64,000 nt of DNA from Terrirhizobium terrae (GTDB lineage Bacteria; Pseudomonadota; Alphaproteobacteria; Rhizobiales; Rhizobiaceae). A program made the translations under genes and the position numbers. Of this stretch, positions 12,001-21,211 are shown one piece after another. Under the pieces are notes generated by a model. It worked only from the letters and a program-made list of their open reading frames with translations. It was not told the DNA's origin and made no database searches. The stretch is from assembly GCF_030323265.1 (NCBI RefSeq), contig NZ_CP104992.1, forward strand, positions 1,239,501 through 1,303,500. Reading direction: 5' to 3'. How positions within the stretch are numbered: position 1 is the first letter of the stretch; each line of letters opens with the position of its first letter.

Positions 12001-14884
12001 GGATGGCGATGCGCTGACCTACGGTCTCGGAACCCAGGCCGGAAACGGCACCGTGACCGTCAATCCAGACGGCAGCTACAGCTACGTACCGAATGCCAAC
12101 TTCAACGGCATGGACAGCTTCACCTATACCGTCAGCGATGGAACGACGACCGTCAGCTACGCAGTCACCGTAACGGTTGGTGCGGTCAACGATCCGCCGG
12201 TCGGCAGCGATGGCACTGCCTCTACCAATGAGGATACACCGATCAACGGCCAGCTTCCGGCTGCCACCGACGCCGATGGCGATGCGCTCATCTATGCGAA
12301 AGGCAGCGACCCCGCCAACGGGAACGTCACGGTCAATGCAAGCGGCAGCTACACCTACACTCCGAACGCCAACTTCAACGGCACCGATACATTTACCTAC
12401 ACCGTTACCGATGGCACGGCGACGCGGACCTACACCGTCACCGTCACGGTCGGTGGCGAAAACGATCCTCCGGTCGGAGCGAACCTCGACGTCACGATCG
12501 ATGAAGACGGCAGGGCGCAGGGACAATTGCCGCAGGCGACCGATCCGGACGGCGATGCGCTGACCTACGGGCTCGGCACCCAGGCCGGAAACGGCACGGC
12601 AACCGTCAATGCCGATGGCAGCTATAGCTACGTTCCGAACGCCAATTTCAACGGTACGGACACATTCACCTATACCGTCGACGACGGCACGACGATCGTC
12701 AGCTATACGGTCACGATCATCGTCAATCCCGTTCAGGATGCGCCTGTCGGTTCGGACGGCGCGATCACCACCAACGAGGACACGGCCTTCAACGGCCGCC
12801 TGCCGGTCGCGACCGATGCGGATGGCGATACGCTCGTCTACGGCCTCGGCAGCCAGGCAAGCAATGGCGCAGTGGTGATCAATGCCGATGGCACCTATCG
12901 CTATGTCCCGGCCGCGAACTTCTCCGGCACCGACAGTTTCACTTACACCGTGAGCGATGGAACGACGACGGTCGCCTATACGATCGCTATCACGGTCGTT
13001 CCGGTCAATGATGCGCCGGTTGGCGAGAATGCCGCGATTACTACGCCGGAAGACACGGTAACGACGGGTCGCCTGCCGGTCGCAACGGATGCGGATGGAG
13101 ACACGCTGACCTACGGTCTCGGCGCTGCGGCGACCCACGGCACTGTCGTCGTCAATGCGGATGGCACGTACAGCTACACGCCGAACCGGAATTTCAACGG
13201 CACCGACAGCTTCACCTATACGGTGAGCGATGGCACGGCGACCTCGACCTATACGGTTACCGTCACCGTGACACCGGTCAATGACGCGCCGATCGGCTCC
13301 GACACGGCAATCTCGGCAACCTCGGGCTCGACGACGACAGGAAGCCTGCCGTCGGCAACCGATCCCGAAGGCTCACCCGTCACCTATGGTCTTGGAACCC
13401 AGGCACAGCACGGCACGGTCACCATCAACGCCGATGGCAGCTACAGCTATACACCGGTAGCCGGCTATGTAGGAAGCGACAGCTTCACCTATACGGTGAG
13501 CGACGGCCAGGCGACTTCGACCTACACCGTCACCGTCTCGGTCGGCGCGGCCAACCAGCCGCCGGTGGGTGCAGACGCGAATGTCGTGGCCTTCGAGGAC
13601 ACGCCGCTCAACGGTCGACTGCCGGTTGCGACCGATGCCGATGGCGACGCGCTGACCTATGGCCTCGGCGCGCAGGCGGTTCACGGCACGGTCACCGTCA
13701 ATCGCGACGGTACCTACACCTATGTACCGACGCTGAACTACAACGGCACCGACACATTCATCTATACCGTCAGCGACGGCCGCTCGACCTCGACCTATAC
13801 CGTCACGATCACGGTTGATCCGGTCAACGACCCGCCAGTCGGCTCCGATACGTCGGTCTCGGTACCGGAAGGCGAAACGATCACGGGGGCACTGCCGCCC
13901 GCCACCGATCCTGAAGGCCAGCCGATTGTCTACGGTCTCGGAACCGGTCCGCGCCACGGCACGGTGACCATCAACCCGGACGGCACCTACACCTACACGC
14001 CGGCCGATGGTTACAGCGGTTCCGACAGCTTCACCTACACGATCAGCGACGGCACCAGTGTCGCGACCTATACGGTCAGCATCACGATCGACCCGGCCGA
14101 GCCGCCGGAAGAGCCCCGGCCGCCGCTGGAGGTCGATCCGCCACCACCGATCACCGCAGAGCCAACAGATCCAGGGCAGCCGCCATCGACGTACGATGGC
14201 ATCCCGGCCGGATCTCCGTCGCCGATCTCATCGATCATGGACGACCTGGACGGCATCGCCGATCTGACTGCTCAGGGTCCGATCGTCAATGTGGTGAACT
14301 CGATCCGCTCGCTGAACGGCATGGGCTACCTGCCGGAACAGGGCGCCGTGCTCTATGTCGCGAGCCAGATCGGCGACTGGAAGGAGAGTGGCTACATCAT
14401 CGATGAACTGACCGCCGGCTTCTTCAAGGGTGGTTCGAACATCCACCTAGCCCGCGAAGGGGCGGAAAGCACCTGGTTCCAGATCGATACGATGGTCTAC
14501 AACGATTACCTCTACATCATGCCGTCGTCCCAGGGCGGAGTCGAAGAAGCATCCTTCGGGGTGACGCTGGCCGACGGCAGCCCGCTGCCGGATTGGCTGA
14601 AGCCGACACGACAGGGGCTCGTCATCGGCCGTCCGCCGGTCGGTCTGCAGTTCATTGATCTTCGCATCTACGGTACGTCGTCGGACGGCGTGATCTCCGA
14701 CACGATCCGTATCGACCTGCATACGGGCGCGGTCATCGACCATGTCAGCGACCAGCGCACCGAATATGCGCCGACACTCTTCTCCGACAGCCTGCTGGCC
14801 TCGATGCCGATGGACATGGAAGACGGCAGCTTCTCGGCGCTTGCCCGCGCGCTGGAGCAATGGAATGAGGCGCCGCATGGTTGA
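1..14884 (+). CDS. Giant Big_9/tandem-95 repeat surface protein, 5' end outside window, one frameshift
   Basis: About 4,960 codons are visible and the reading frame is already open at base 3, so the true start lies upstream. The protein is an array of roughly 49 modules of about 92 residues, counted by eye from the linker NDAPVG/NDPPVG. A typical module has TEDTPFxGxLP, ATDxDGDxLTY, NGTVTVNxDGSYTYTPN, NFNGTDSFTYTVSDG and TYTVTITV. This is the Big_9/cadherin-like 'tandem-95' family of adhesins and matrix proteins, whose Asp-rich turns commonly bind calcium. The repeats end near 14090. A proline-rich linker follows, then about 230 non-repeat residues including a CADG-like stretch (LPDWLKPTRQGLVIGRPP). 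I see no RTX nonapeptides or LPXTG, so the export route is unclear. The frame changes by one base near 11692-11699 and the second frame runs to the stop at 14884. Adhesion or biofilm function is inferred from the family. Confidence 0.88.
5085..7262 (+). repeat. Two-module (~550 bp) higher-order repeats inside the giant gene
   Basis: Neighbouring modules here alternate between two subtypes, so the unit copied is a pair. The modules starting near 5085 and 5341 are matched by those near 5617 and 5890 (VTEDVPF-GNLPTATD then VTIDEDT-ITN). The pair near 6165/6440 is matched by 6715/6990 (VTEDTP-LP-ATDVE then DEDTPITNGVLP). Start-to-start distances for the same subtype are about 547-550 bp. This points to recent pairwise duplication by unequal recombination, in contrast to the more diverged modules on either side. 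Confidence 0.75.
11691..11699 (+). other. Frameshift point within the giant repeat gene
   Basis: In the upstream frame the codons ACC CCT TTG AAG lead into an out-of-register tail that stops at 11783. In the -1 frame the sequence reads GAA GGC CAG CTG, restoring the standard module sequence EGQLPAATDADG. One base is therefore missing relative to sibling modules, either a C from the C4 run at 11692-11695 or a C after the T3. The site also forms CCCTTTG, which fits the X XXY YYZ pattern for -1 slippage in the zero frame. Confidence 0.8.
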
Positions 14885-14896
14885 TGCGGCGCGAGC

Positions 14897-15341
14897 TCAG
14901 CTTTCCTTGTCGAGGATAGAGCTGAAGGCCTTCATGTCTTTGACGAAATTCAGGAAGCGTTCCCGGCCCAGCGACTGTTCGATACGTGCCCTCGCCCGCG
15001 CCGCAGCTGCAGCGACCTGTTCGAGCATCGTCTCGCCATCGGCAGTGATGTAAAGCAGCCTAGCACGCTTGTCGTTCTTGTCGACCTCGCGGCGAGATCA
15101 TACCGCGTGCTTCGAGATTTTCGACGCATTTGGTGACGGATGAGCGGTCCAGAGCGATCCGTTCTCCCAGCATGTTCTGATGGATGCCGGGCTCGATCTG
15201 GATGAAAGCGAGCGCGCTGAATTGGGTCGGCGAAAAGCCGAGTTCGGCGGCTTCTTCGGTAAAAAGCGCGAGGGCGACCTGCTGGCAGCGCCTCAGCAGA
15301 ATTCCATGCGTGTTCAACATCCAATCGGCAGTCAGGGCCAC
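14897..15341 (-). pseudogene. MarR-family regulator, frameshifted
   Basis: The first part (15341 down to about 15095) reads as a MarR winged-helix protein: MALTADWMLNTHGILLRRCQ, FSPTQFSALAFI and the recognition region LDRSSVTKCVENLEARGM. After MIS the frame is lost and a stop follows. In the other frame the sequence resumes as EVDKNDKRARLLYITADG, the usual beta-wing, and continues through the dimerisation helix to a TGA at 14897. The join needs one base removed in the + strand segment 15085-15096 (expected ISREVD). The repaired length is about 147 residues, normal for the family. It ends 12 bp from the convergent giant repeat gene. Two palindromes directly upstream suggest autoregulation. Whether the break is real or a sequence error cannot be told here. 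Confidence 0.85.
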
Positions 15342-15361
15342 AGGCGGGTGCTTCCTCTTGG

Positions 15362-15383
15362 CTAATTGACAAGGGTCAATTAG
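15362..15383. promoter_or_regulatory. Inverted repeat, probable MarR operator (proximal)
   Basis: CTAATTGAC and GTCAATTAG form a perfect 9-bp inverted repeat separated by AAGG. It lies about 20 bp upstream of the MarR start codon. MarR proteins bind AT-rich palindromes of this size next to their own promoters, so this is a good candidate site. Confidence 0.6.
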
Positions 15384-15411
15384 TTGGATAGCTGATAATC
15401 AGCTATCCAAC
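15383..15411. promoter_or_regulatory. 14-bp perfect inverted repeat, probable MarR operator (distal)
   Basis: GTTGGATAGCTGAT and its exact reverse complement are separated by a single A. The repeat abuts the proximal palindrome, so both lie within 50 bp in the divergent region between the MarR gene and the dehydrogenase operon. The rest of the gap up to 15657 (about 245 bp) holds no further gene or strong motif that I can see. Confidence 0.6.
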
Positions 15412-15657
15412 TATTATGGTGCGGAGGCAGAATGTGCTCATCGTCATGCGACAGGGCGCAAACGCTGTCGCTTGCGCCATGGTGACACCCATGCCTGAGA
15501 CGCCCCTTCTATCTTCCTTTTCCGCATCGGAAAACCCTGCCGGGTCACCGGCGGGCACAAAAGGAATTTCCGGCCGGCATCTCTTGCCCATGCAGCATGC
15601 CGGCATTGCCGGACCCCACCCCCGAGGCAGATGCCTCCTTCCTGTCAGGTAGATGAT

Positions 15658-16203
15658 ATGAGCGGACGGACGAGAGATCCCAACGAAAAACTATTGATGT
15701 CGCGACGCGGACTGCTGCTCGGCAGCGCCATTGTGCTTGGCGCCGGCATGGTCGCATCGCTCTGTCCCACCCCGTCGCTGGCGGCAGTCGACAGCGGTTT
15801 GGCGGCCCGCTTCATGGAACTGTCGAACCTGCTGATCAACCACCAGCTCAACCCGGCAGTGGGCGCAAAGATCGCCGAAACGGCATCCGGCCAGTACCAG
15901 AACCTGCCCCAGATGCTCGACGCGATCATCAAGATTGCGCAGACGAAGAAAGCAACCGAAGTCGAGGCCTTCTTCACCGACATCCCGGATGGGGAACTGA
16001 AGGACTTCGCCCATTGGGTGATCTTCGCCTGGTATTCCGGCTGTTCCTCCGAAAAGCGCAACGCCACCGTCTTCACCTATGAAGAAGCGCTCGTTTTCAA
16101 GCCCACCAGCGACATCCTCACCATCCCCTCCTACGGCATTTCCGGCCCGAACCAGTGGATGCGTCCGAACCTGCCGCTCTCGGCTCCGATGCCGACCTTC
16201 TGA
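15658..16203 (+). CDS. Sorbitol/gluconate-type dehydrogenase small subunit, Tat-exported
   Basis: A 181-residue protein matching the small-subunit family of membrane-bound FAD dehydrogenases of the sorbitol/gluconate 2-dehydrogenase type. These subunits chaperone and co-export the large FAD subunit through the Tat pathway. A twin-arginine signal is visible (MSRRGLLLGSAIVLGAG). The body contains LINHQLNPAVGAKIAE and HWVIFAWYSGCSSE, and the tail IPSYGISGPNQWM is typical of the family. I chose the ATG at 15658. An in-frame ATG at 15631 and another at 15697, just before the Tat motif, are possible. It is the first gene of a three-gene operon with the FAD subunit and a triheme cytochrome c. Confidence 0.85.
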   Translation: MSGRTRDPNEKLLMSRRGLLLGSAIVLGAGMVASLCPTPSLAAVDSGLAARFMELSNLLINHQLNPAVGAKIAETASGQYQNLPQMLDAIIKIAQTKKATEVEAFFTDIPDGELKDFAHWVIFAWYSGCSSEKRNATVFTYEEALVFKPTSDILTIPSYGISGPNQWMRPNLPLSAPMPTF

Positions 16204-16230
16204 CGAAACCCAGCGAAGAAAAGCTTTCCC

Positions 16231-17865
16231 ATGGTTACCAAGACTAGTGCCGACGTCGTCATCGTCGGAACGGGCGTCGTCGGCGTCGTGATCGCCGAAC
16301 AGATGCTCGATGCAGGCCATTCCGTCCTCATGATCGAGGCCGGCCCGCGGGTTACTCGCGCCGAAGTGGTCGAGAACTGGCGCAACGCGCCGCTCGGCGT
16401 CAAGGGCGACACTTCCGTCGCCTACCCCATCCGCCCCTGGGCGCCGCATCCGATGGGCGGCGAAAAGCCCGAGGACGCCTATCTGCAATTCAGCGGCCCC
16501 GACGCCTACGACCAGACCTACATCCGTTATGCCGGTGGCTCTACCTGGCACTGGGCCGGCACGTCCTGGCGCCTGACGCCGGAAGACATGCGCATCAACT
16601 CGCTTTATGGCGTCGGCCGCGACTGGGCCTTCGACTACGATACACTGGAGCCCTATTACGTCCGCACCGAGCACAAGCTCGGCATCTGCGGCCCCTCCGA
16701 CCGCGCCCAGCAATGGCCGCAAACCGGTGCCCGCTCCGCTCCCTATCCGATGCCGGCCCTGCCGTTTTCGCCGGGCGAGGTAAAATTCACCGAGGTCGTA
16801 AAGACGCTCGGCTACAACAACATTCCCGTCTCGCAGGCCCGCAACAGCGGCATGCCCTATGATGGCCGCCCGGCCTGCTGCGCCAACAACAACTGCGTGC
16901 CCGTCTGTCCCGTTGCCGCCAAGTATGATGCGGAAACCGCCCTGCATCGCCTGGAAAAGAAGGGCGCAACGTTGCTCGTCGATTCCGTCGTCTACAAGGT
17001 GGAGACATCCGCACAGAACAAGATCGAGGCCGTCCACTTCTACGACCAGCACAAGGAAACACACCGGATCACCGGCAAGCTTTTCGTGCTCGCCTGCAAC
17101 GGTCTCGAAAACCCGAAACTGCTCCTGATGTCGACCGACGACCGCAACCCGAACGGGGTTGCCAACTCGTCGGATCAGGTCGGCCGCAACATGATGGACC
17201 ATCCGGCCCGCACCTTTACCGTCACCACCAAGGAGCCTTTCTGGTCGGGCGTCGGCCCGGTGGTCAATTCGGGCATCATGCAGACTTCGCAAGGCGATTT
17301 CCGCTCCGAACATGCCGGCGCCTATTTCCGCTACAACAATTTCGCGCGCAACCGCTACATCACCTTCGCGGCACTGAAGAAGGGCCTCGTCGGCAAGGCG
17401 CTGGACGAGGAAATCCGCCGCATGACGGCCTGCACGGCCGATATCGTAGCAGCGCACGAAATCCTCGCGGATCCGAATAACCGCCTTACCCTGTCGGACA
17501 AGAAGGATTGGCTCGGCTTGCCCCGGCCGTCGATCCACTATGACGTCGGCGATTACGTCCGCAAATCCTGGGAGGCCTATTCCCAGCCGATCGGCAAGCA
17601 GCTCGCCGAGGCAATGGGTGCGACAGACATCAAGATCTCGCCGAAATTCAACAACAGCAAGCACATCATGGGCGGCACCATCATGGGCACGGATGCCGCA
17701 AACTCGGTTGTCGACGTGGATTGCCGCGCCCATGACCACGAGAACCTGTTCATCCCGGGCGGCGGTGCAATGGCCGCCGGCGCCTGCGGCAACAGCACCA
17801 TCACCATGGTCGCGCTCGCCCTCAAGGCCGGCGACGCGATGGTCGACCAGATGCGGGGCGCATGA
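16231..17865 (+). CDS. GMC-family FAD dehydrogenase large subunit with 3Fe-4S motif
   Basis: This 544-residue GMC oxidoreductase is the catalytic subunit of the three-component dehydrogenase. It oxidises a sugar, polyol or related alcohol in the periplasm. The FAD-binding motif IVGTGVVGVVIAEQ is near the N terminus. At residues 216-226 the cysteines follow CC-x4-C-x3-C, the pattern that ligates the 3Fe-4S cluster in FAD-dependent glucose dehydrogenases of this type. The C-terminal GMC region contains HIMGGTIMG and GACGNSTITMV. It has no signal peptide, as expected if it is carried by the small subunit. Its stop overlaps the start of the cytochrome gene (ATGA). The substrate cannot be assigned from sequence. 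Confidence 0.9.
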   Translation: MVTKTSADVVIVGTGVVGVVIAEQMLDAGHSVLMIEAGPRVTRAEVVENWRNAPLGVKGDTSVAYPIRPWAPHPMGGEKPEDAYLQFSGPDAYDQTYIRYAGGSTWHWAGTSWRLTPEDMRINSLYGVGRDWAFDYDTLEPYYVRTEHKLGICGPSDRAQQWPQTGARSAPYPMPALPFSPGEVKFTEVVKTLGYNNIPVSQARNSGMPYDGRPACCANNNCVPVCPVAAKYDAETALHRLEKKGATLLVDSVVYKVETSAQNKIEAVHFYDQHKETHRITGKLFVLACNGLENPKLLLMSTDDRNPNGVANSSDQVGRNMMDHPARTFTVTTKEPFWSGVGPVVNSGIMQTSQGDFRSEHAGAYFRYNNFARNRYITFAALKKGLVGKALDEEIRRMTACTADIVAAHEILADPNNRLTLSDKKDWLGLPRPSIHYDVGDYVRKSWEAYSQPIGKQLAEAMGATDIKISPKFNNSKHIMGGTIMGTDAANSVVDVDCRAHDHENLFIPGGGAMAAGACGNSTITMVALALKAGDAMVDQMRGA

Positions 17866-19312
17866 TCATGAAGACCATAAAAACCTTTGTCCTCGCGGCA
17901 CCGCTCGCACTTGCAGCCCTCGCTCCGGCATCGGCCCAGGAAGCATCCGGCCAATTCTCGAAAGAACTGATCGAGAAGGGCCGTTATCTGGCGACCGCAT
18001 CCGACTGCGTCGCCTGTCATACCAACCATGCCGGTGGAAAGCCCATGGCTGGAGGCCTGCCCATGGCCTCCCCGGTCGGCACGATCATGTCGACCAACAT
18101 CACCCCGTCGAAGGAATTCGGCATCGGCAACTATTCCGAAGCCCAGTTCGCCGATGCGGTGCGCAAGGGCATTCGCGGCGATGGCGCCAACCTCTACCCC
18201 GCCATGCCCTACGTCTCCTATTCCAACATGACGGATGAGGACATTCACGCGCTCTATGCCTATTTCATGCAGGGCGTGCAGCAGATCGACGAGAAGGCGC
18301 CGGAAACCAAGCTTCCTTTCCGATGAACATCCGCGCCTCGATGATGGGCTGGAACATGCTGTTCCGCCCGAACGAAATGCACAAGGATGATCCGGCACAG
18401 TCCGCCGAATGGAACCGCGGCAAATATCTGGCGGAAGGTGCAGCCCATTGCAGCACCTGCCATACGCCACGCGGCGTCTTCATGCAGGAAGACAAGAGCC
18501 TCAACCTGACCGGCGGTCAGGTCGGCGCCTGGTATGCGCCCGATATCACCAATGATCCGGTGCACGGCATCGGCTCGTGGAGCCAGCAGGATCTCGTCAC
18601 CTATCTGAAGACTGGCAAGCTCGATAACCGGGCGCAGGCGGCCGGCAGCATGGCGGAGGCAATCAGCTATTCCTTCCAGCACCTGACAGATGCTGATCTC
18701 AACGCGATCGCCACCTATGTGCGAAGCGTCTCCTCGACCAAGGCCGCGGGGGCAACCGGCACCACCCGTTTCGACAAGGGTGCTGCCGGCAACGACATGG
18801 CTGCCTTCCGCGGCGGAAAGTATGCGAATGGTCTCGCAGGCGATCACGCCGGTGCGCAGATCTTTGCCGCCAACTGCGCCTCCTGCCACGGCGCAAACGC
18901 GCAAGGCACAAAGGATGGTTATTACCCGAGCCTGTTCCACAATGCCGCGACGGCCGGCGACAATTCGGTCAACGTCATCTCGGCGATCCTCAACGGCGTC
19001 GACCGCCACACGGAAGCGGGCCACGTCTTCATGCCGCCCTTCGGCGACCAGACGAATGCCGTCGTGCAGCTTTCCAATGTCGAGGTCGCCTCGTTGTCCA
19101 CCTATCTGCTGGCGCAATACGGCAACGACAAGCTGAAGGTGACGCCGGAGGACGTACAGGTGATCCGCGAAGGCGGGCCCAAGTCCAATCTGATCCAGAT
19201 GGCCCGCATAGGCATGGGTGTTGGTGCCGCCGCCGCGGTGATCGTCCTGCTGGCCGCCATGTTCTGGCTTCGCAAGCGCAAGGCCCGTCCGACGAAGTCG
19301 CTGGAAGCATAA
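17862..19312 (+). CDS. Triheme cytochrome c subunit of membrane dehydrogenase, one frameshift
   Basis: Electron-accepting subunit that passes electrons from the FAD dehydrogenase to the respiratory chain. A Sec signal peptide (residues 1-25) is followed by three CxxCH sites: CVACH, CSTCH and CASCH. A C-terminal membrane anchor with a basic tail (AVIVLLAAMFWLRKRKAR) closes the protein. The first frame stops at 18326 after LPFR, and the second continues from MNIRASMMGW. Adding one C in the CC at 18320-18321 gives the family sequence LPFPMNIR, so I treat the two parts as one gene of about 483 residues. A second start at 17868 is possible. Confidence 0.87.
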
Positions 19313-19331
19313 AGCTCGCTGAAACGGCAGA

Positions 19332-19361
19332 ACCCGCGCATGGCTATGAGCATGCGCGGGT
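19332..19361. terminator. Hairpin between convergent operons
   Basis: ACCCGCGCATG and its perfect complement form an 11-bp GC-rich stem with an 8-base loop just after the cytochrome gene, facing the end of the minus-strand SDR gene. There is no U-tract on either side, so it may act as a bidirectional 3'-end stabiliser rather than a strict intrinsic terminator. Confidence 0.5.
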
Positions 19362-19448
19362 CCGAATATGGAAGTTATAACACGTTAGGGCACGGGCCTA
19401 ATCGGTCGGCGGCAACGCCCTCGACCTCCTGCCTGGGGCAGAAGGCAG

Positions 19449-20195
19449 TTACTTGCCGCCGTCCACGCTGATGACCTGGCCGGTCACCCAGCCTGCAAAA
19501 TCCGAAGCGAAAAACATCACCATCGCGGCGATATCTTCCGGCGCGCCGAGGCGCTTCAGGGCGATGTTCTGCAGCAACCTTGCCTGACCTTCCGCACCCA
19601 TGGCCTCATATTGCCGTTCGGTCGCGGGGTTGGAGAGAACGAAGCCCGGGGCGACGTTGTTGACGGTGATGTTGAACGGGCCGAGTTCGTGGGCGAGCTG
19701 GCGTGTCAGGCCGATCTGCCCCGCCTTGGCGCTGGCATAAGCCTGAATGCCGGTCAGCGAGATACCGAGGCCCGCACCGCTCGAAATGTTGATGATGCGG
19801 CCGGATTTCTTGGCCTTCATGCCCGGCGCGACGGCCTGGGATACGAAGAATGCGCCGGAGAGGTTGACGTCGAAGATCGCCTTCCAGTCCTCTTCCGAAA
19901 TTTCCTCGATCGGGCGGCCGACCTGTCCGCGCACGCCGCCGGCATTGTTGATCAGGATGTCCACATCGCCGATCGAGGCGACCGTCGCCTGCACCGCGCT
20001 GCGGTCGCCGACATCGAGCCTGTGCGCCTTGGCCTTGTCGCCGCAGAGCCGCACGGTTTCCGCCAGACCTTCCTCGTTGACGTCGCAGGCATGTACGGTG
20101 GCACCGCGCTCCGCGAAACCGAGCGCGATCGCCCGGCCGAAGCCGTGAGCCGCACCGGTCACGATGACGGTCTTGCCGATAAAGTCGATATTCAT
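19449..20195 (-). CDS. SDR-family oxidoreductase
   Basis: A 248-residue classical short-chain dehydrogenase. It has the cofactor motif TGAAHGFG (residues 13-20), the structural NNAGG, the serine in INISSGAG, the catalytic YASAK and a C-terminal VTGQVISVDGGK. These enzymes reduce or oxidise an alcohol/ketone with NAD(P)H in the cytoplasm. It is the last gene of the TetR-led minus-strand operon. Its ATG overlaps the stop of the upstream ketopantoate-reductase-like gene, implying translational coupling. An acidic residue at the end of strand beta2 (CDVNE) favours NAD(H) over NADP(H). The substrate is unknown. Confidence 0.9.
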   Translation of the reverse strand: MNIDFIGKTVIVTGAAHGFGRAIALGFAERGATVHACDVNEEGLAETVRLCGDKAKAHRLDVGDRSAVQATVASIGDVDILINNAGGVRGQVGRPIEEISEEDWKAIFDVNLSGAFFVSQAVAPGMKAKKSGRIINISSGAGLGISLTGIQAYASAKAGQIGLTRQLAHELGPFNITVNNVAPGFVLSNPATERQYEAMGAEGQARLLQNIALKRLGAPEDIAAMVMFFASDFAGWVTGQVISVDGGK

Positions 20196-21211
20196 GCGGG
20201 GATCCTCACCAGTTCGTCGAGATTTGCGGTATCGAGCGGGCGCTTGCCCTCTTCGATTTCATGGATCAGTTCGACCAGCTTGAACGTCACCGGGGTGGCA
20301 ATGCCAAGCGCTTTGCCGGTCTCGGCGATCGGCAGGATTTGCGCGTCCACCTCGGTCTTGCGCTTGCGCACGGCAAGGTCGCGCCAGACGCCGGTATGGG
20401 ACTTGGTCGAACGGCGATTATGGGCGACCATTCCGTCGAAGGAACGCCCGGTTTCTTCAGCCGGCGCCGTCGGCGCGAAGGCGGCCGGATCAAAACCGTC
20501 AAAGGCTTCCGGACGGACATTGCTGGCCTTGGCGACGTGGCCGACCTCATGGGCAAGCCGTGTCAGCACCGGGCGATAGGCCGGGTTGGCGAAGACATCG
20601 GCAATGCTGTCATTGGTGACGGCTGTCGCGAACAGCAGCGCACCGTAGATCAGCTTGCCCCAGAGATAGCCGGAGATATTGTCGGTCAACACCGCCCGTT
20701 CCTCGAACTGCAGCATCATCGCGTGGATCGCCTTGATCCGCTCGGTGGTCTTGCCGTCCATCTCGCCGACGACGACTGCTGCGCGGCCGCCGTAGTTGAT
20801 GATGCCCGGCTCCAGATAGTCGGCACCGAAATTCACGAAGCAGCCGATGACCCTCTCATCACCGACCACGCGGCCGATGACTGCCTCGTTCAAACCGTTC
20901 TGCGCCGAGACGACATAACCGTCTTCTGCCAGATGCGGCGCCAGCGTCTTTGCGGCGGCCTCGGTATGGTGCCCCTTGACGCAGAGGAAGATGCGCTCAT
21001 AGACGCCTTCGATCTCTTCCGGCAGATAGGCCCTGGCCTTGACCGTGTCTTCGAAGATCGGTCCCTTGATCTGCAGGCCGCGAGCGTTGATCGCGTCGAC
21101 ATGCTCTTTCACATTGTCGACAAAGACGACCTCATGACCGGCGCGAATGAAGGCGGCCCCAAGCGTGCCGCCGATGGCGCCGGCGCCCCAGATGACGATG
21201 GGAGAGGTCAT
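20192..21211 (-). CDS. 2-dehydropantoate 2-reductase (ApbA/PanE) family protein
   Basis: A 339-residue protein with the N-terminal dinucleotide motif IWGAGAIGGTLGAAF and the family's C-terminal helical domain. The catalytic-type lysine is in YLWGKLIYGALL. True ketopantoate reductases carry an Asn shortly after this Lys, but here that position is Gly, so a different 2-keto or 2-hydroxy acid substrate is plausible. I prefer the ATG at 21211, which has GGAAGGA about 8 bases upstream, over a GTG at 21217. The ATG overlaps the stop of the creatininase-like gene by four bases. A pantothenate role looks unlikely inside a catabolic operon. Confidence 0.82.
   Translation of the reverse strand: MTSPIVIWGAGAIGGTLGAAFIRAGHEVVFVDNVKEHVDAINARGLQIKGPIFEDTVKARAYLPEEIEGVYERIFLCVKGHHTEAAAKTLAPHLAEDGYVVSAQNGLNEAVIGRVVGDERVIGCFVNFGADYLEPGIINYGGRAAVVVGEMDGKTTERIKAIHAMMLQFEERAVLTDNISGYLWGKLIYGALLFATAVTNDSIADVFANPAYRPVLTRLAHEVGHVAKASNVRPEAFDGFDPAAFAPTAPAEETGRSFDGMVAHNRRSTKSHTGVWRDLAVRKRKTEVDAQILPIAETGKALGIATPVTFKLVELIHEIEEGKRPLDTANLDELVRIPA

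Noticed and set aside
5085..14090. Regularly spaced repeats that might suggest a CRISPR array
   Set aside because: The period is about 275 bp, the repeats are coding and in frame, and there are no short identical repeats with unique spacers.
14950..15372. 140-codon minus-strand frame overlapping the MarR gene
   Set aside because: It is out of register with the clear MarR sequence and has no recognisable domain.
15691..17739. 682-codon minus-strand frame opposite the dehydrogenase genes
   Set aside because: The plus strand encodes well-conserved small and large dehydrogenase subunits. The antisense frame is a high-GC codon-position artefact.
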